Made by a program: the position numbers and the translations under genes
Notes under the pieces: generated by a model
Databases searched by the model: none
Seen by the model: the letters and a program-made list of their open reading frames with translations, nothing else
What the model was told of the DNA's origin: nothing
Shown here: one piece after another, positions 45,628-56,063 of the stretch
Position numbering within the stretch: the first letter of the stretch is position 1
Layout of the letters: every line of letters begins with the position of its first letter
NCBI RefSeq assembly: GCF_027595985.1
Contig: NC_073308.1
Coordinates: 15,096,511 to 15,160,510 of the forward strand
DNA: 64,000 bases
Origin: Sorex araneus
Lineage: Eukaryota > Chordata > Mammalia > Eulipotyphla > Soricidae
Direction of reading: 5' to 3'

Positions 45628-48235
45628 CCCCATCTTTGCCTGAAGGGTGGGTCCTGGTGGTCTTCGCCACGGAGCAGGTGGGGGATGTGTTGGGGGGCCT
45701 TAGCAAGGGAGATTCCTGCACCTCCCTGCTCTGGTGTGTCCCTGGGAGGGAGGGGACAGACCGTGTTCAAAGCCCAGTAAGGACACAGCAGTACGGACCT
45801 GCCAGGCCTCGGGTTGCCTGGGTTTGGGGTGAGGTTTGGCTGGGCTCCAGAGGCCGGTGGTCCACTCGGGGCTGTTCCTCTGCCTTTCCAGCCCCCCTTG
45901 CTTGCGTCTAAGGGTGTCTCAGCACCCTGTCCCGATTCTGCCCATGACACGATCCCAGCTCAGCCTCAGTGCCGCTGAGGGGGGTGGGGACACGTGAGGA
46001 CACCAGCGTCCCCTGAAGACGCGAATGGAGATGGCCCGACATCAGAGTGCTCGTGCCCAGCAGAGGGGTGGAGACCTCTTCTCCAGGTCCTCTCCCTGAG
46101 CACGCCAGCATTGTCGTGGGGTGACTGCCCCGTGCCACGTTTCTGTGGTACACGTGGGGCGGAGCTGACCTTCCGGGCCCCGCCGGGCTCCACCGTGGAC
46201 TCCGGGGCCCACAGACTCCTGGTGGCGCTCACCCAGGTCTTGTGGTGCAGGGAGCAAAGGTGTCCCAGAAAACCGTGTCTTGGGGAACTCCAACTTCCAG
46301 CCCACACTGTCGGGCCCTTTCACGCTGCTGTGTCGGAATCGGGCCCATCCTGCAGTGCTCATTTGTTTGAGCTCTCTGGTTCCACACTGGTGTTGCCCCT
46401 CCCCAGGCATGAGTGCAGGAGAAAGTGACATGGACCCCGGAGAGTTTGGCCCCCCCGAGAGGTGAGCTGGCGCTTGTTCTGGTGGGCCAACAGGGAAGTG
46501 CTGCAAATCAAGGCGGCCCAGAAGCTCAACTTCTGACTGCTGGCTTGGGATTTTCACGGGTCCTTTGCTGGGACAGGAAAGTCGCGCCTTCAGGGCTGCC
46601 CAGGGCGGATGTGGCTTTGCCCTTGAACTCATCTGAGGAAATGCCACCCCCTACCTTCCACTTACCCTCCGCCGTCCATCCCCAGGCCTGCAGGTCCTGC
46701 TGACCTGTGGGCACTAGTGGGTGAAACGGAAGGGTCCAGGAGAAAGGAGAGTGCCAGCCCTGACTCGATCTCCCAGCCCCGAGCGGGAAGGAGGGGCTGG
46801 AACTCTCTGTGCTCCCCTCCTACTTCTGATGTCCCCAGGCCCCTCTTCTTGGGAACACTGGCTCTCTGCCGGTTGTTGCCCCTGTGACCCAGCTACCATG
46901 GCACTGCAGAGGAGGCTCAGCGAGCACTGTGGGCGAGATCGAGATCTGGGAGCCTTGGGGCCCCTAGGATAAAGCGAGGGGCCCATGGGGTTGCCAGTCT
47001 CCCGTGCATTTCCCCCCATGGCTTTGGATTTCCTTCTTAGCCCTGTGACTCACTAGGAGTTGCAGTGGCTTGAGACACTGTGGGTTAGGGAGGGAAGGAA
47101 AACAGACCCCAGGCGTGACAGCCCCGTTAGCTTCTCAGCCTGGGGACACCTGCCCGCCCAGGATGCTCGGCGCCAGCTGCAGCCCACGGGGTAGCGTGGA
47201 GGGCCTCGGGTGTTCCAGGCAGAGAGCAGCTTTCATCCTTCTTTTTCTTTCTGGACTCAGGCAGTTCTGGTCTCACCGAGCCCAGCAGCTGCCTACAGGG
47301 CCGCCCAGGGGAAGTTTCCATGGTGAGAGTGGCCCTGCCCGCCTGGAGCTGTATGCCCTCCACTGTGGGGCACTCAGGGGCCACAGCACATCATACGCTT
47401 GGGGGCCAACTGGTAGGACTTCTGGGGGCGGGGGTGTTTGCGGGAAGGGAATGAGGTCTTAGGGGGCCAGGGTTGGAAGAAGGCTGAGGAGCTGATGGGG
47501 AGAATGTGCATAAATCTCGCCGGTAGAGAAAATACCTGTACCCCTTCCTTTGACTGCAAAGCTAGGACTCAGTATGCTCGATTCTGCCATCGGCCGCCAT
47601 GCTTTTAGGGACACCGAGTCGTCCTTGTCAGTGTCTGAGGCACCTTGCTCTCGGCGGCTTCTGCATTCACTGCCTTCCCTCTGTTTTTCCTGCACAGCCA
47701 GACTCTGGTGCCCAGTGCTTAAAGCATCTCCTCGTCTCCACAGTGGCCGCCCCTGAACTGCTCTCTGCTCTCATCAGTTGTCCCCTTCGCCCCCCTTTCC
47801 TGTACTTCCTGTCTGAAGGGGACTGAAGCGCTGGGTCTTTGGTCTGGCTGCTTTGTGTCTCTCCCTTGTGAGGGAGTCGTGGGCTTGGACACTGCGGGTG
47901 GGTGGGAGCATTCAGGGGAGCTGATCCCCTAGTTGCAAAGATTCGCGTCCAGTGAGTCTTGTGTGCTGCCTTCGCTGGGCCAGTGCCCAGGTGTGCCCCC
48001 CCACAGCTCTGCCTGCTGGGGCCTCACCCTCTTCCTGGGAGTATCCTGCAGGTTTCCACGTGACTTCACTGCTGGGACATTGCCCCATGCTGGGTCTTGT
48101 CACTTCCCAGCACTCACAGCAGGCGGCTGCAGAAGCGAGAGGTGGGGGTGTCCGGGGGAGGTCCCTAGGTCCCTGGGGTGGTGAAAGTATGTGGCTGAGA
48201 GGGAGCTCAGTCCTGGAGCTCCCGAGGGGCTCACC
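45628..48235. other. Intron 4 stretch, nothing recognised
   Basis: Moderately GC-rich unique-looking DNA. Open frames are common on both strands but lack domains and splice context. Confidence 0.4.
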
Positions 48236-48990
48236 CACCTGGACCCTCTGTCACATTTACATCAAATTGCAGCTGAAGCCTCTGATTGTCAGCCCACTGG
48301 AGACAGCGGCTTTAAGATTTGGCACAAAGGCTGGGCCATCAGGTTAGCATGAATAGATTTCTTTCTTCCTCTCTTTTTAAAAGTCAGGCTGAGATGGAGT
48401 GTGGTGGGGGCAGAGCCCCCCCGAGCCAGTGTAACCGTTTCCCCAGCGCCCTGCTATTCTCCGCATCTGTTGAGAGGACCGAGAAACCTGCCAGGGGGTC
48501 CCCCTCACCCCCCAGAGCAGCACCCGCACACCACCATCTTATCACACTTAAAGGATGTTTATCCAGTTCCGGAGAGGGAGTGGGCAGACTGTGAAGGCCA
48601 CATACTTTTCCAACCTTGGTTGCGACACGTTTGCCCATTTTGAAACTGTCTTTATCTAGCCGAGAAAACGAAAATCTATTTGACAAAGTAGCACTCTGCC
48701 CGGTTTATCTTGCAATATGGCTTTAGCTCACCGAGTCTATTGATTTCCTTAAATTAATGTTTACAGAATGCTACCGAATTTCGCTCAACAGAACATTGTT
48801 CTTTTGGAGGTTTATGAAATAAAAAAAAGAAAGAAAGGAAAGAAAAGGCACGGACTGTTATGGCTTTGTTTCGAGCCAGGGAATATGGGGATTTTTTTTT
48901 GTTGTTGTTATTGTTGAGTTTTTATTGTGTTTTTAAGGAGGGTAGCCTTGAACTATAGCCACTTCCTATAAGCATTTGCTCATCACTTAT
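48236..48990. promoter_or_regulatory. Candidate conserved block in intron 4
   Basis: Repeat-poor region whose core (48545-48800) has TTTATCTAGCCGAG, GGTTTATCTTGCAATATGG, CCTTAAATTAATG and ACCGAATTTCGCTC. The CpGs kept in AT-rich context are typical of conserved enhancers. Confidence 0.4.
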
Positions 48991-50419
48991 TTAAAGAGCA
49001 AAACATCTAACTAGGAGGTGTGCTCGCTCTCAGGGCAGAATCTCAGGGATCTCCCCCTGCCTGTGTCTCTGAGCCCCCATGGGTCACCCAAAGCAGGGAG
49101 CTCCAGAGAGGAGGCCGGAGAGCCTCCACACACCTGCGGTCCCAGCTCTCTCCTCTGCCTTCACCCCCGGGACCTGGCAATCCCCCACCCGCCCCATTAT
49201 TCCAGAAACTTCCAAGCTCAGGAGGGTGTGTCTTCCTGAAAGTTGACCCCAGGCATGCCTTGGCAGGCCAGGGTGCCCGTTGATGTTCAGGGCCTTCTTC
49301 CTCACAGGGAACATGGCACAGTTTCTAAGAGGGTCGGGCAAGGAGGCAAAGGGAAACTGAGGAAGTGCAAAGTCAATTTGCTCCACTCCTGGGCTCAGCC
49401 AGTTCGAAAGTCCTGGGAGGGTTGATGGCGGAGGGCCTCCTGCGGGTGGCCCCTTTCTGCAGGTTCCAGCCGTCTTTGCTTCTGCCAGCTCTTTCCTCTC
49501 TGTAGGGCCCCTCCCCGGACTGGCTCGGGAATGTCATCATCCCTCATTGTCCCCCCCTTCCCATAGATGCCTGTGTGGGTGCGTGGGGGCACCCAGGGCA
49601 TGGTGTTCATGGTCTGCCTCACGCTGTGCCTCCCTCCTCCCCACCCGGCAGAGCCCCGAGAGGGGGCATGAGCCACTTTCACACCTGCTCCCGCCTTTCC
49701 TCCTGCCCTGTCCCCCTGCCCCCAGCTCCCAGGCTCTGGGCCACGGTCTGAGCACGGCCCCTGCGTGTGCTGTGTCAGAGCTGGCCCAGAGCTGTCTCTC
49801 CGCGATCAATATTTACTTAACAAACAGCAGGGATCCGAGAGTGTGTCTAGCGAGGCCGGGGCACAGTGTAGGCGGGTGGACACACGCCCAGGACAGTGCC
49901 TTGGCTATGTCTTTCCCAGGATCTGCTTGCTGTGGTGTGCCCTCTGATCTGGGGAACCCCAGAAATCATCTAGGAAAAGGCTCCGGGCTCTGGGGCTCCT
50001 GCTTCTGTATCTGTCAGAAGTTCTCTGATGGGAAAATCAGCCCCCTGGGGGGGGGCAATGACGGTGGGGGGTAGCGCTTTGGACAAGACCCTTAGCAGCC
50101 CCCAGGGTGGGGGTGGGGGTTCCCTGTGACCCTGAGCACGATGGAAACAATGCCAGCACTTCGGCTGGGCGCCCCAACATGTATTTCTGATGCTGGGTGA
50201 CATCAAAGCTTTCCAAAGAAAACCCAGAGACAGAACTCCAGATTTTCAAGGCTGCACTCTGGGTCTGGGGGTTTACCAGGTCCAACTTGAACCTTAAATC
50301 CCAGGGCCGGGCCGCCGAAGTTTGGAGAGTGCTGCGCTGCCCACCTGGCTGGACGCAGCTTCTGGAAGGTGTGGCCCTGCACCTTCCATGAGCTGAGGAG
50401 GAAGCGTCTGGCCCGGGGG

Positions 50420-50720
50420 AGGCTGGGACTCGGGGGACGGCTGGGGAGAGTTTTTTATTTATTTGATTTTGTGAATCGGTGTTGTAAAAGCCATCTGAAA
50501 TATTCATGCAGATCGTCTGAGGAGCCCGTTTCTGTTTTATTTACTGCCCAGTGGAACAGCTACAGCGGATTAGCCCTACAATACCAGTAACAAAGACCCA
50601 ACAGCTGATGCATGTGGCATGAGGAGGTGACAAACGGTTAAAGCTCGCTGTTGGCTGCGGGCGGGCGGTCAGCAGATGCAGACAAAAGGGTTTGTGACAA
50701 GAATAACTCTCTCCAAGGCG
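50420..50720. promoter_or_regulatory. Candidate conserved block in intron 4
   Basis: Repeat-free block with TTATTTATTTGATTTTGTG, AATATTCATGCAGATC (POU-like), AGTAACAAAGACCC (SOX-like) and ACAGCTGATGCATG. It ends in a short CpG-containing stretch. Confidence 0.4.
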
Positions 50721-50907
50721 AGCAGTGAGGAGTATCCAAAATACCAGTACCCTTTTCTCCTTGACAGTGTCTTCTGACAGTCAGCACTTCAGCGCCCTTT
50801 TATGGCAGGGAAAATGGAGGAGAGGGGGAGATGCACACGGTCTCCAGCAAACTCTCCAGTGCCCAGCCAGAGGCTCAGTTCTTTCAGCTGTGACTTCTAA
50901 AGCTGGG

Positions 50908-50910
<3 letters not shown>

Positions 50911-50957
<47 letters not shown>
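50911..50957 (+). repeat. Pure (GT)n microsatellite
   Basis: About 23 uninterrupted GT units, likely polymorphic. Confidence 0.95.
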
Positions 50958-50958
<1 letters not shown>

Positions 50959-51229
50959 CCCTGTGGAGGTAAGTTTTGGGGAAGGAGTCGGGTAGTGCAG
51001 GTGAAGGCACAGTGCCTCACAGCTCACTGGCCACTGAGGGCTGCCTCTGCCTGGCTGGCCCCAGGGCCTTTCATCAGACCTGGGAGCCCATGAGCAGTCC
51101 AGTTGGTGATGGGGAGGGAGTGAAGTGCAAGGGGCACAAGCCTGGCCATGGGAGGACCCCAAGGGGCTGGTGGGTGACCCACTGAGCCTGTTTGTGAGGT
51201 GTGAGATTGGCCCCTAGAGGTTCCAGACA

Positions 51230-51480
51230 CTCACAGAGGCCGCCTTCTCTTTAACCTCTGTGAGTCCCTTCTCTTCTTGGTGACATTCATCCCGCTGCCA
51301 AGAGAGCTTGGCAGGGCTTGGCAGCGCGCACACTTGCGGTGACCGCTAACCTTGGCGCGTCCTGTGCGCTGATGAGTGTCCGCAGCAACACAGAAGGCGG
51401 CTTTTATGATGTGCTGCAGAGGCTGGGGACAGCCGCGTCCATAAAACAAATCATCCTTGAAGGGAAGAAGAGGAGGAGGA
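51230..51480. promoter_or_regulatory. Candidate NFI-rich element in intron 4
   Basis: Repeat-free block with four TTGGC-type half-sites. A perfect 10-bp inverted repeat (CGCTGCCAAG at 51293-51302, CTTGGCAGCG at 51317-51326) encloses another TTGGCA. NFI factors bind such half-sites. Inferred. Confidence 0.35.
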
Positions 51481-51599
51481 AGACAGGACAGGACGTTGGT
51501 GCCACGGCTCCTGTCACATTTGGGACTGGGGGACAGGGACATACCATGCACCCAGCGCCGTGGACAGACTTGTGCATGGATGCATGAATTAGGGATTGC

Positions 51600-52375
51600 C
51601 CTGGGTGTCTATTGGGGCATGGTTGTTTATGTGTATGTATATGGGTCTGTGTGTGCCTGACTGTATTGGTGTGTATAAGTATATATGTAAATGGGTATGC
51701 GTGTGTGTATGCAGGCATATTCATGTGTGTATATATATGTGGGTGTGTATGTGTGTAAATAGGCATGCATATACATGTGTATATGTATATGGGTATGGGT
51801 ATGTGTGTAAATGAGTGTGCATGTGTATATGGGTGTAAGTGTGTATGGGTGTGTGTATAAGTATATGTGTCTGGGTGTGTATGTGTATATAGGTCGTGTG
51901 TATACAGTGTGTATATGAGCATATATGTATATGGATGTATGTATGGATATGGGAGTGTATGAGTGTGTAAATGTGTAATAGGTGTGTGTTGGTGTGTATA
52001 TAGGTGTGTGTATATAGTATGTATATAAGTGTATATGTATATGGATGTACGTATGGATATGGGAGTGTATGAGTGTGGAAATGTGTAATAGGTGTGTGTT
52101 GGTTTGTACATGAGTGTATATATATATAGGTGTGTGTATATGTGTATATGGATATTCATGTGGTTGCATATGCAAGTGTGTCTGATATATATGGATGTGT
52201 TACGGGGGTATATATGGGGCTGTTTGTATAGGAGTGTGTTTGGATAGTGTGTGGGTGCATGTTCAAGTGTGGTAAGGGTGGGTGCCTGTGGGTGTATAGG
52301 CGTGCGTGAGTGTGTTGTGGACATGCATGAGTATATGCATGCATACATGTATCTGTATCTGTGTGTACTTGTGTG
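51600..52375 (+). repeat. Long GTGTAT satellite with 110-bp higher-order unit
   Basis: About 775 bases of TG/TA/TATG units. A 110-bp segment beginning ATGGATGTA is present at 51931 and again at 52041 with few changes. The long minus-strand open frame over it is Thr/His/Tyr-rich and artefactual. Confidence 0.92.
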
Positions 52376-52810
52376 TCCAGGGAGGCTGGGCACTTCCTTC
52401 CTGGTGCCCATAGACCCGTCATGTATCTGGAGCAGAGACACAGCCCCTAGGATGCAGGCTCCTTATTGGGTGCTCTTCCCCAGCCTTGCAGTGCCTCGGG
52501 CCAGCGGCTCCCACAGTGGGCTCACACTCGGGCCAGAGACTTTGGGTGGCTTTGGTGTGGCTCGGGTGGCACGTCTACAGGCGCCGCCCTCCCCCTCGGG
52601 CATTGTCTCACATTCCAGGCTGTGATTGACTGTTAGCACCTGATGCTGAGGAGAAAGTCGGGTTCATTGTGCCGATTGTTGCTTCTATTAAAAGAAACTC
52701 AGAGAAGGGTTTGCCTGTCACCATGGGGATTTTCTGCAGCTGTAATTAGTGATTGGAAGTCCACTAGGTGTGAAGTCACTGTGAATAATATCATTCTCCT
52801 TAGTCTAAGT

Positions 52811-52934
52811 TCTTTTTTTTTCAACTTTTTTGGGTCACACCCGGCGATACTCAAGGGGTTACTCCTGGCTCTGCACTCAGGAATTATTCCTGGGGACTAT
52901 ATGGGATGCTGGGAATCGAACCTGGGTCCGCTCC
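52811..52934 (-). mobile_element. Truncated tRNA-type SINE, little diverged
   Basis: A T-run tail (52812-52820) leads into 'tgggtcacacccggcgatac', 'ctcctggctctgcactcagg' and 'gggaatcgaacctgggtccg', close to my recollection of the family consensus. The head is missing. Confidence 0.82.
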
Positions 52935-53397
52935 ATTTCCATTTTCAGACAAGCTCTTAGCTCTGTGATGGCGTTTCTTGATCACAGATCTGCCACTTGT
53001 CAAGTGCAGGACCTCAGAGATTCGGAGATGGTGAGAGGTGGGGGTGGGGCACCATAGGAGCTGGCATGGCTCCACAGAAAGGCACGGGATGAGGCTCTTC
53101 ACAAGGACTTTTCCTGTCTCAGTTTCTTCCTCTCAGAAGCTGAGAGGTTCCCATGTCCGGTGAAGTTCTGGGGCGCATTCCAATTCTGTTATCAGTTCTT
53201 TCAACGTCCCTTTCTTCTAAGCCTTTGGAGTGAGGTGTTTTACCTCCATGTGGAGCCCTGATCAGGGACTGGCTCACAGGCTGAGAGAGAATTGGGTGGG
53301 TCTGAAGGGAGCAGTGTACAGAACTGGCCTTTTATCTAAAGGCATCTCAGGAGAGGGTCATGCCCACAAGTTTGCAGCAAGCAAGAAGTTGAATAGT

Positions 53398-53424
53398 CCT
53401 AAGAGTAGTAAGAGTAGTAAGAGA
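53398..53424 (+). repeat. AGTAGTAAG short tandem repeat
   Basis: Two to three copies of a 9-12 base AGAGTAGTA unit. Confidence 0.75.
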
Positions 53425-53967
53425 TTCTGGGGGGAGCCTGGGTTGGCTACCAGAAGAGGTAAAGAGATCAGTGATCTCAAGCCCTGGCACTATCCCGGGC
53501 TCGGTGGACTCCTGGGAGCCGCCCTATCCCTGAAGAAGGGACTGAGATATCCTCAGGCCAGCTGGGTGGACTGGACACTTCCTCCCACCCCTCTCACATG
53601 CAGATGCTGTTCTCCAGGCCCTGTTGCTAGAATGGTCTGAGCCTCCCGCCCCTGCGTGTTGGCCCGGGGCCCACCCTCTGTGGGGTTCTGGTAGTGGGCC
53701 GAGTTTCCGGCACGCTGCCTCCCTCTGTGGCAGCTGACAGGCCATGGTCGATCACTGCTCTGTCCCAGCCAAATCCCAAGCTCATGGCGTGGAGAGCATC
53801 CCCACGACCTCTCACTCATGGGAGAGTCCCCTGGCACTTGGAAAGGTATCTGTAAGCCCTGCATTGTCTTGGTTGCCGGGAGTTAGAGAAGCAGCTGCCC
53901 CAACCACTCTCCAGCCCCGGCCCTTGTCTGTGTTGTCCAGGCAAGCAAATACTCAGCTTACCATGCT

Positions 53968-54137
53968 GGGGCTGGACAGATAGTATGTTGGGGAGGGCCC
54001 ACGCAGGTTTGGTCCCCAGCAACCTATAGGGTCTCCTGGGCCCTCCAAGAATGACTCCTTAGCACAGAACCAGGAGTAAGTCCTGAGTACTACCACGGGT
54101 GGCCCAAACCCCCCCCCCCCAAATAATGATAAATAAG
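53968..54137 (+). mobile_element. tRNA-type SINE with C-run and A-rich tail
   Basis: 'ggggctggacagatagtatg' head, 'gcaggtttggtccccagcaac' B-box region, 'aaccaggagtaagtcctgag' body, then about 12 C and AAATAATGATAAATAA. Confidence 0.85.
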
Positions 54138-54611
54138 AGGTGAGTGTTAGAGTTCATCTCCTCTGTGCCTCTCCAGTTGCCTCCCCTACCAGTCCCATAC
54201 CCGTGTATTCAGTACATTTCGAGGAATCACCATAAAATCCAGGTGAATCCTCAGCAGTGCATAGTAGGGTGAGAGGGCACACCACTCTCTGGGGTGACTC
54301 TTCCAGAAGCATGGGGAAGCCTCCCTTTTCTCTGCTCGGATTGGCTCTAGAGGGGACCCCTCTTATTCTTTTCCTGATAAAGACCCGATGACAGCTTTAG
54401 AAGCAACGGACATTCGAACATTGGAGTCCAGGTTTAAGTGTGTGAAACTGGGAAGCTGGTGGGTTCCTCTTGCTTTCTTTACTAATTACTATTGTTAGCA
54501 AGTGAAGAAAAGGTGTGTATGTCGAGGTAATCAGTTATGTCAACACAATGGAAGCTGTGAGCAGCTTCTCAAACAGGTGAAAAATCTCTCACTCCTTGTA
54601 TCTATGTAGAC

Positions 54612-54619
54612 GAGTGTGT

Positions 54620-54653
<34 letters not shown>

Positions 54654-54675
54654 CTGTGCGCGCGCGTGCATGTGC
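54612..54675 (+). repeat. (TG)n with CG alternation
   Basis: A TG run then GCGCGCGCGTGCATGTGC, giving a possible Z-DNA segment. Confidence 0.9.
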
Positions 54676-54963
54676 ACGCACTCTCCTGCACACCTGCTGT
54701 GGTGTCTGGGTTATTCTCCTGTATGTCCACATGGCCTGTAAAAATCATTCCTAAACATGGAGGTGCCTGACAGGAGTGCTCTGAATTTCCATGTGTACCT
54801 GGACAGCACCTACATGACTTATCAGGTGTACATACATCCCACCTAAACTGCCTCTATGATGGCTGTCTTGGGCAGGAATGCTTTCATCATGACGTAGTGG
54901 GCTGACTTACAGAGACGCCTATTCCTGACCCTGTGGGGTAGACCAGACAGCTGGACGGTCACA

Positions 54964-55009
<46 letters not shown>
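54964..55009 (+). repeat. (AC)n microsatellite
   Basis: About 23 units of AC, 290 bases after the TG tract at 54612-54675 and complementary to it in sequence. Confidence 0.93.
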
Positions 55010-55012
<3 letters not shown>

Positions 55013-55099
55013 CTGGTACACGTACAGAGAAGTCAAGGGCTGACGAATGGGGCTTCCTTCAGCAGAGTACTGGAGCATGTTTGATCTCGGAGGACAATG

Positions 55100-55180
55100 A
55101 TGGAGCAGAGACCCTCCTGTTTTCCTCCAGGTTTCTCTCTGTAAAATGGGGCTAATTGCCCTTTCTAGGACCCTCGGGAG
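55100..55180 (+). mobile_element. Possible MIR fragment
   Basis: 'tttctctctgtaaaatgggg' followed by CTAATTGCC resembles the MIR core. Confidence 0.45.
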
Positions 55181-55877
55181 CATGATCTGAAACCTTGATT
55201 CCCAGTTGGCGTGTAACACAAGAAACCTGAAAAATGTTAGTTTCCATCATGCTCAGCTGTGCTCTGCCTTCTCCAGGCACAATTCTGATCTCTCGTGGAT
55301 TCTGGCTCTGCATCTGGCATCTGACCCAGAGGTTGTATTTTGTGTCACTATGTCAGTGATGCTCCTTCCTACCTTCCTCCTCATGTAGAGCACTTGGCTG
55401 TACGTGTGTGCTCTGCTGAGAGTGAGGCTCTCCTGGTGAAAAATGAGGGTTTGCCATTGAAAGTTGGGGTGAAAAATAAATCATTCTTGGGCTTTTGAGA
55501 GTGAGTGAGTAAAGGTGATCATTCAAATTCAGAAGGCCAAATTAGATTTTTTTCTGGAATAACTCACTGAATGATGGCGTGAGGGACCCCAAAATGCCTC
55601 TCCACCCTCATCTTCCTCCCATGCCTGTCTTTCCAATAGCGATAAGCAATGCTAACAAAATTCTTTTTTCTAAGGCCCTCTAGAAGCGCCACTATCTCTA
55701 GAATGCCTTGGCCTTAAGCGTTAAGCAGCTGGTCGTGCCCAGCACAGCCCCAAACTGTTAGCAGAAATGCAGGTGCCCTGTAAGCAGGTCGGCAAGGCAG
55801 CATGCAGCTCGCTGCCCTGAAGACCCCCAGATGTGAAAGAGGAACCCTGCTAAAGCGCTGTCTCCTTGCACCTGCAG

Positions 55878-56063
55878 GTTCCAGAGAGATTCCTGGAAGT
55901 TGCGCAGATCACCTTACGAGAATTTTTCAACGCCATTATCGCAGGCAAAGATGTCGACCCTTCCTGGAAGAAGGCCATATACAAGGTCATCTGCAAACTC
56001 GACAGTGAAGTTCCCGAGATTTTCAAATCCCCGAACTGCCTGCAAGAGCTGCTTCACGAGTAG
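55878..56063 (+). CDS. PROX1: PROX1 coding exon 5, residues 672-732 and stop
   Basis: The exon encodes 61 residues from VPERFLEVAQ to LQELLHE and stops with TAG at 56061-56063. This is the C-terminal half of the prospero domain, which packs against the homeodomain and completes the homeo-prospero fold (human residues about 577-735, here about 572-730). The acceptor is a pyrimidine-rich tract ending CACCTGCAG. All 61 residues agree with the human protein as I know it, so the reading frame is intact to the end. Confidence 0.97.
   Translation, partial: VPERFLEVAQITLREFFNAIIAGKDVDPSWKKAIYKVICKLDSEVPEIFKSPNCLQELLHE

Larger units (their letters stand above)
35121..55877 (+). other. PROX1: PROX1 intron 4 (GT-AG), 20.8 kb
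   Basis: This is the largest intron, from GTAGGG at 35121 to the acceptor CACCTGCAG ending at 55877. It holds most of the SINEs in the window, a 24-bp minisatellite at 36.76 kb, CA/TG tracts, and a long GTGTAT satellite at 51.6-52.4 kb. Between these are repeat-free blocks with conserved-element texture near 38.9-40.2, 48.2-48.9, 50.4-50.7 and 51.2-51.5 kb. Many open frames exist, but none shows a recognisable domain or plausible splice context. Confidence 0.9.

Noticed and set aside
51404..52441. 345-residue minus-strand open frame
   Set aside because: It lies almost wholly on the GTGTAT satellite and its His/Thr/Tyr-rich content is the repeat in translation.
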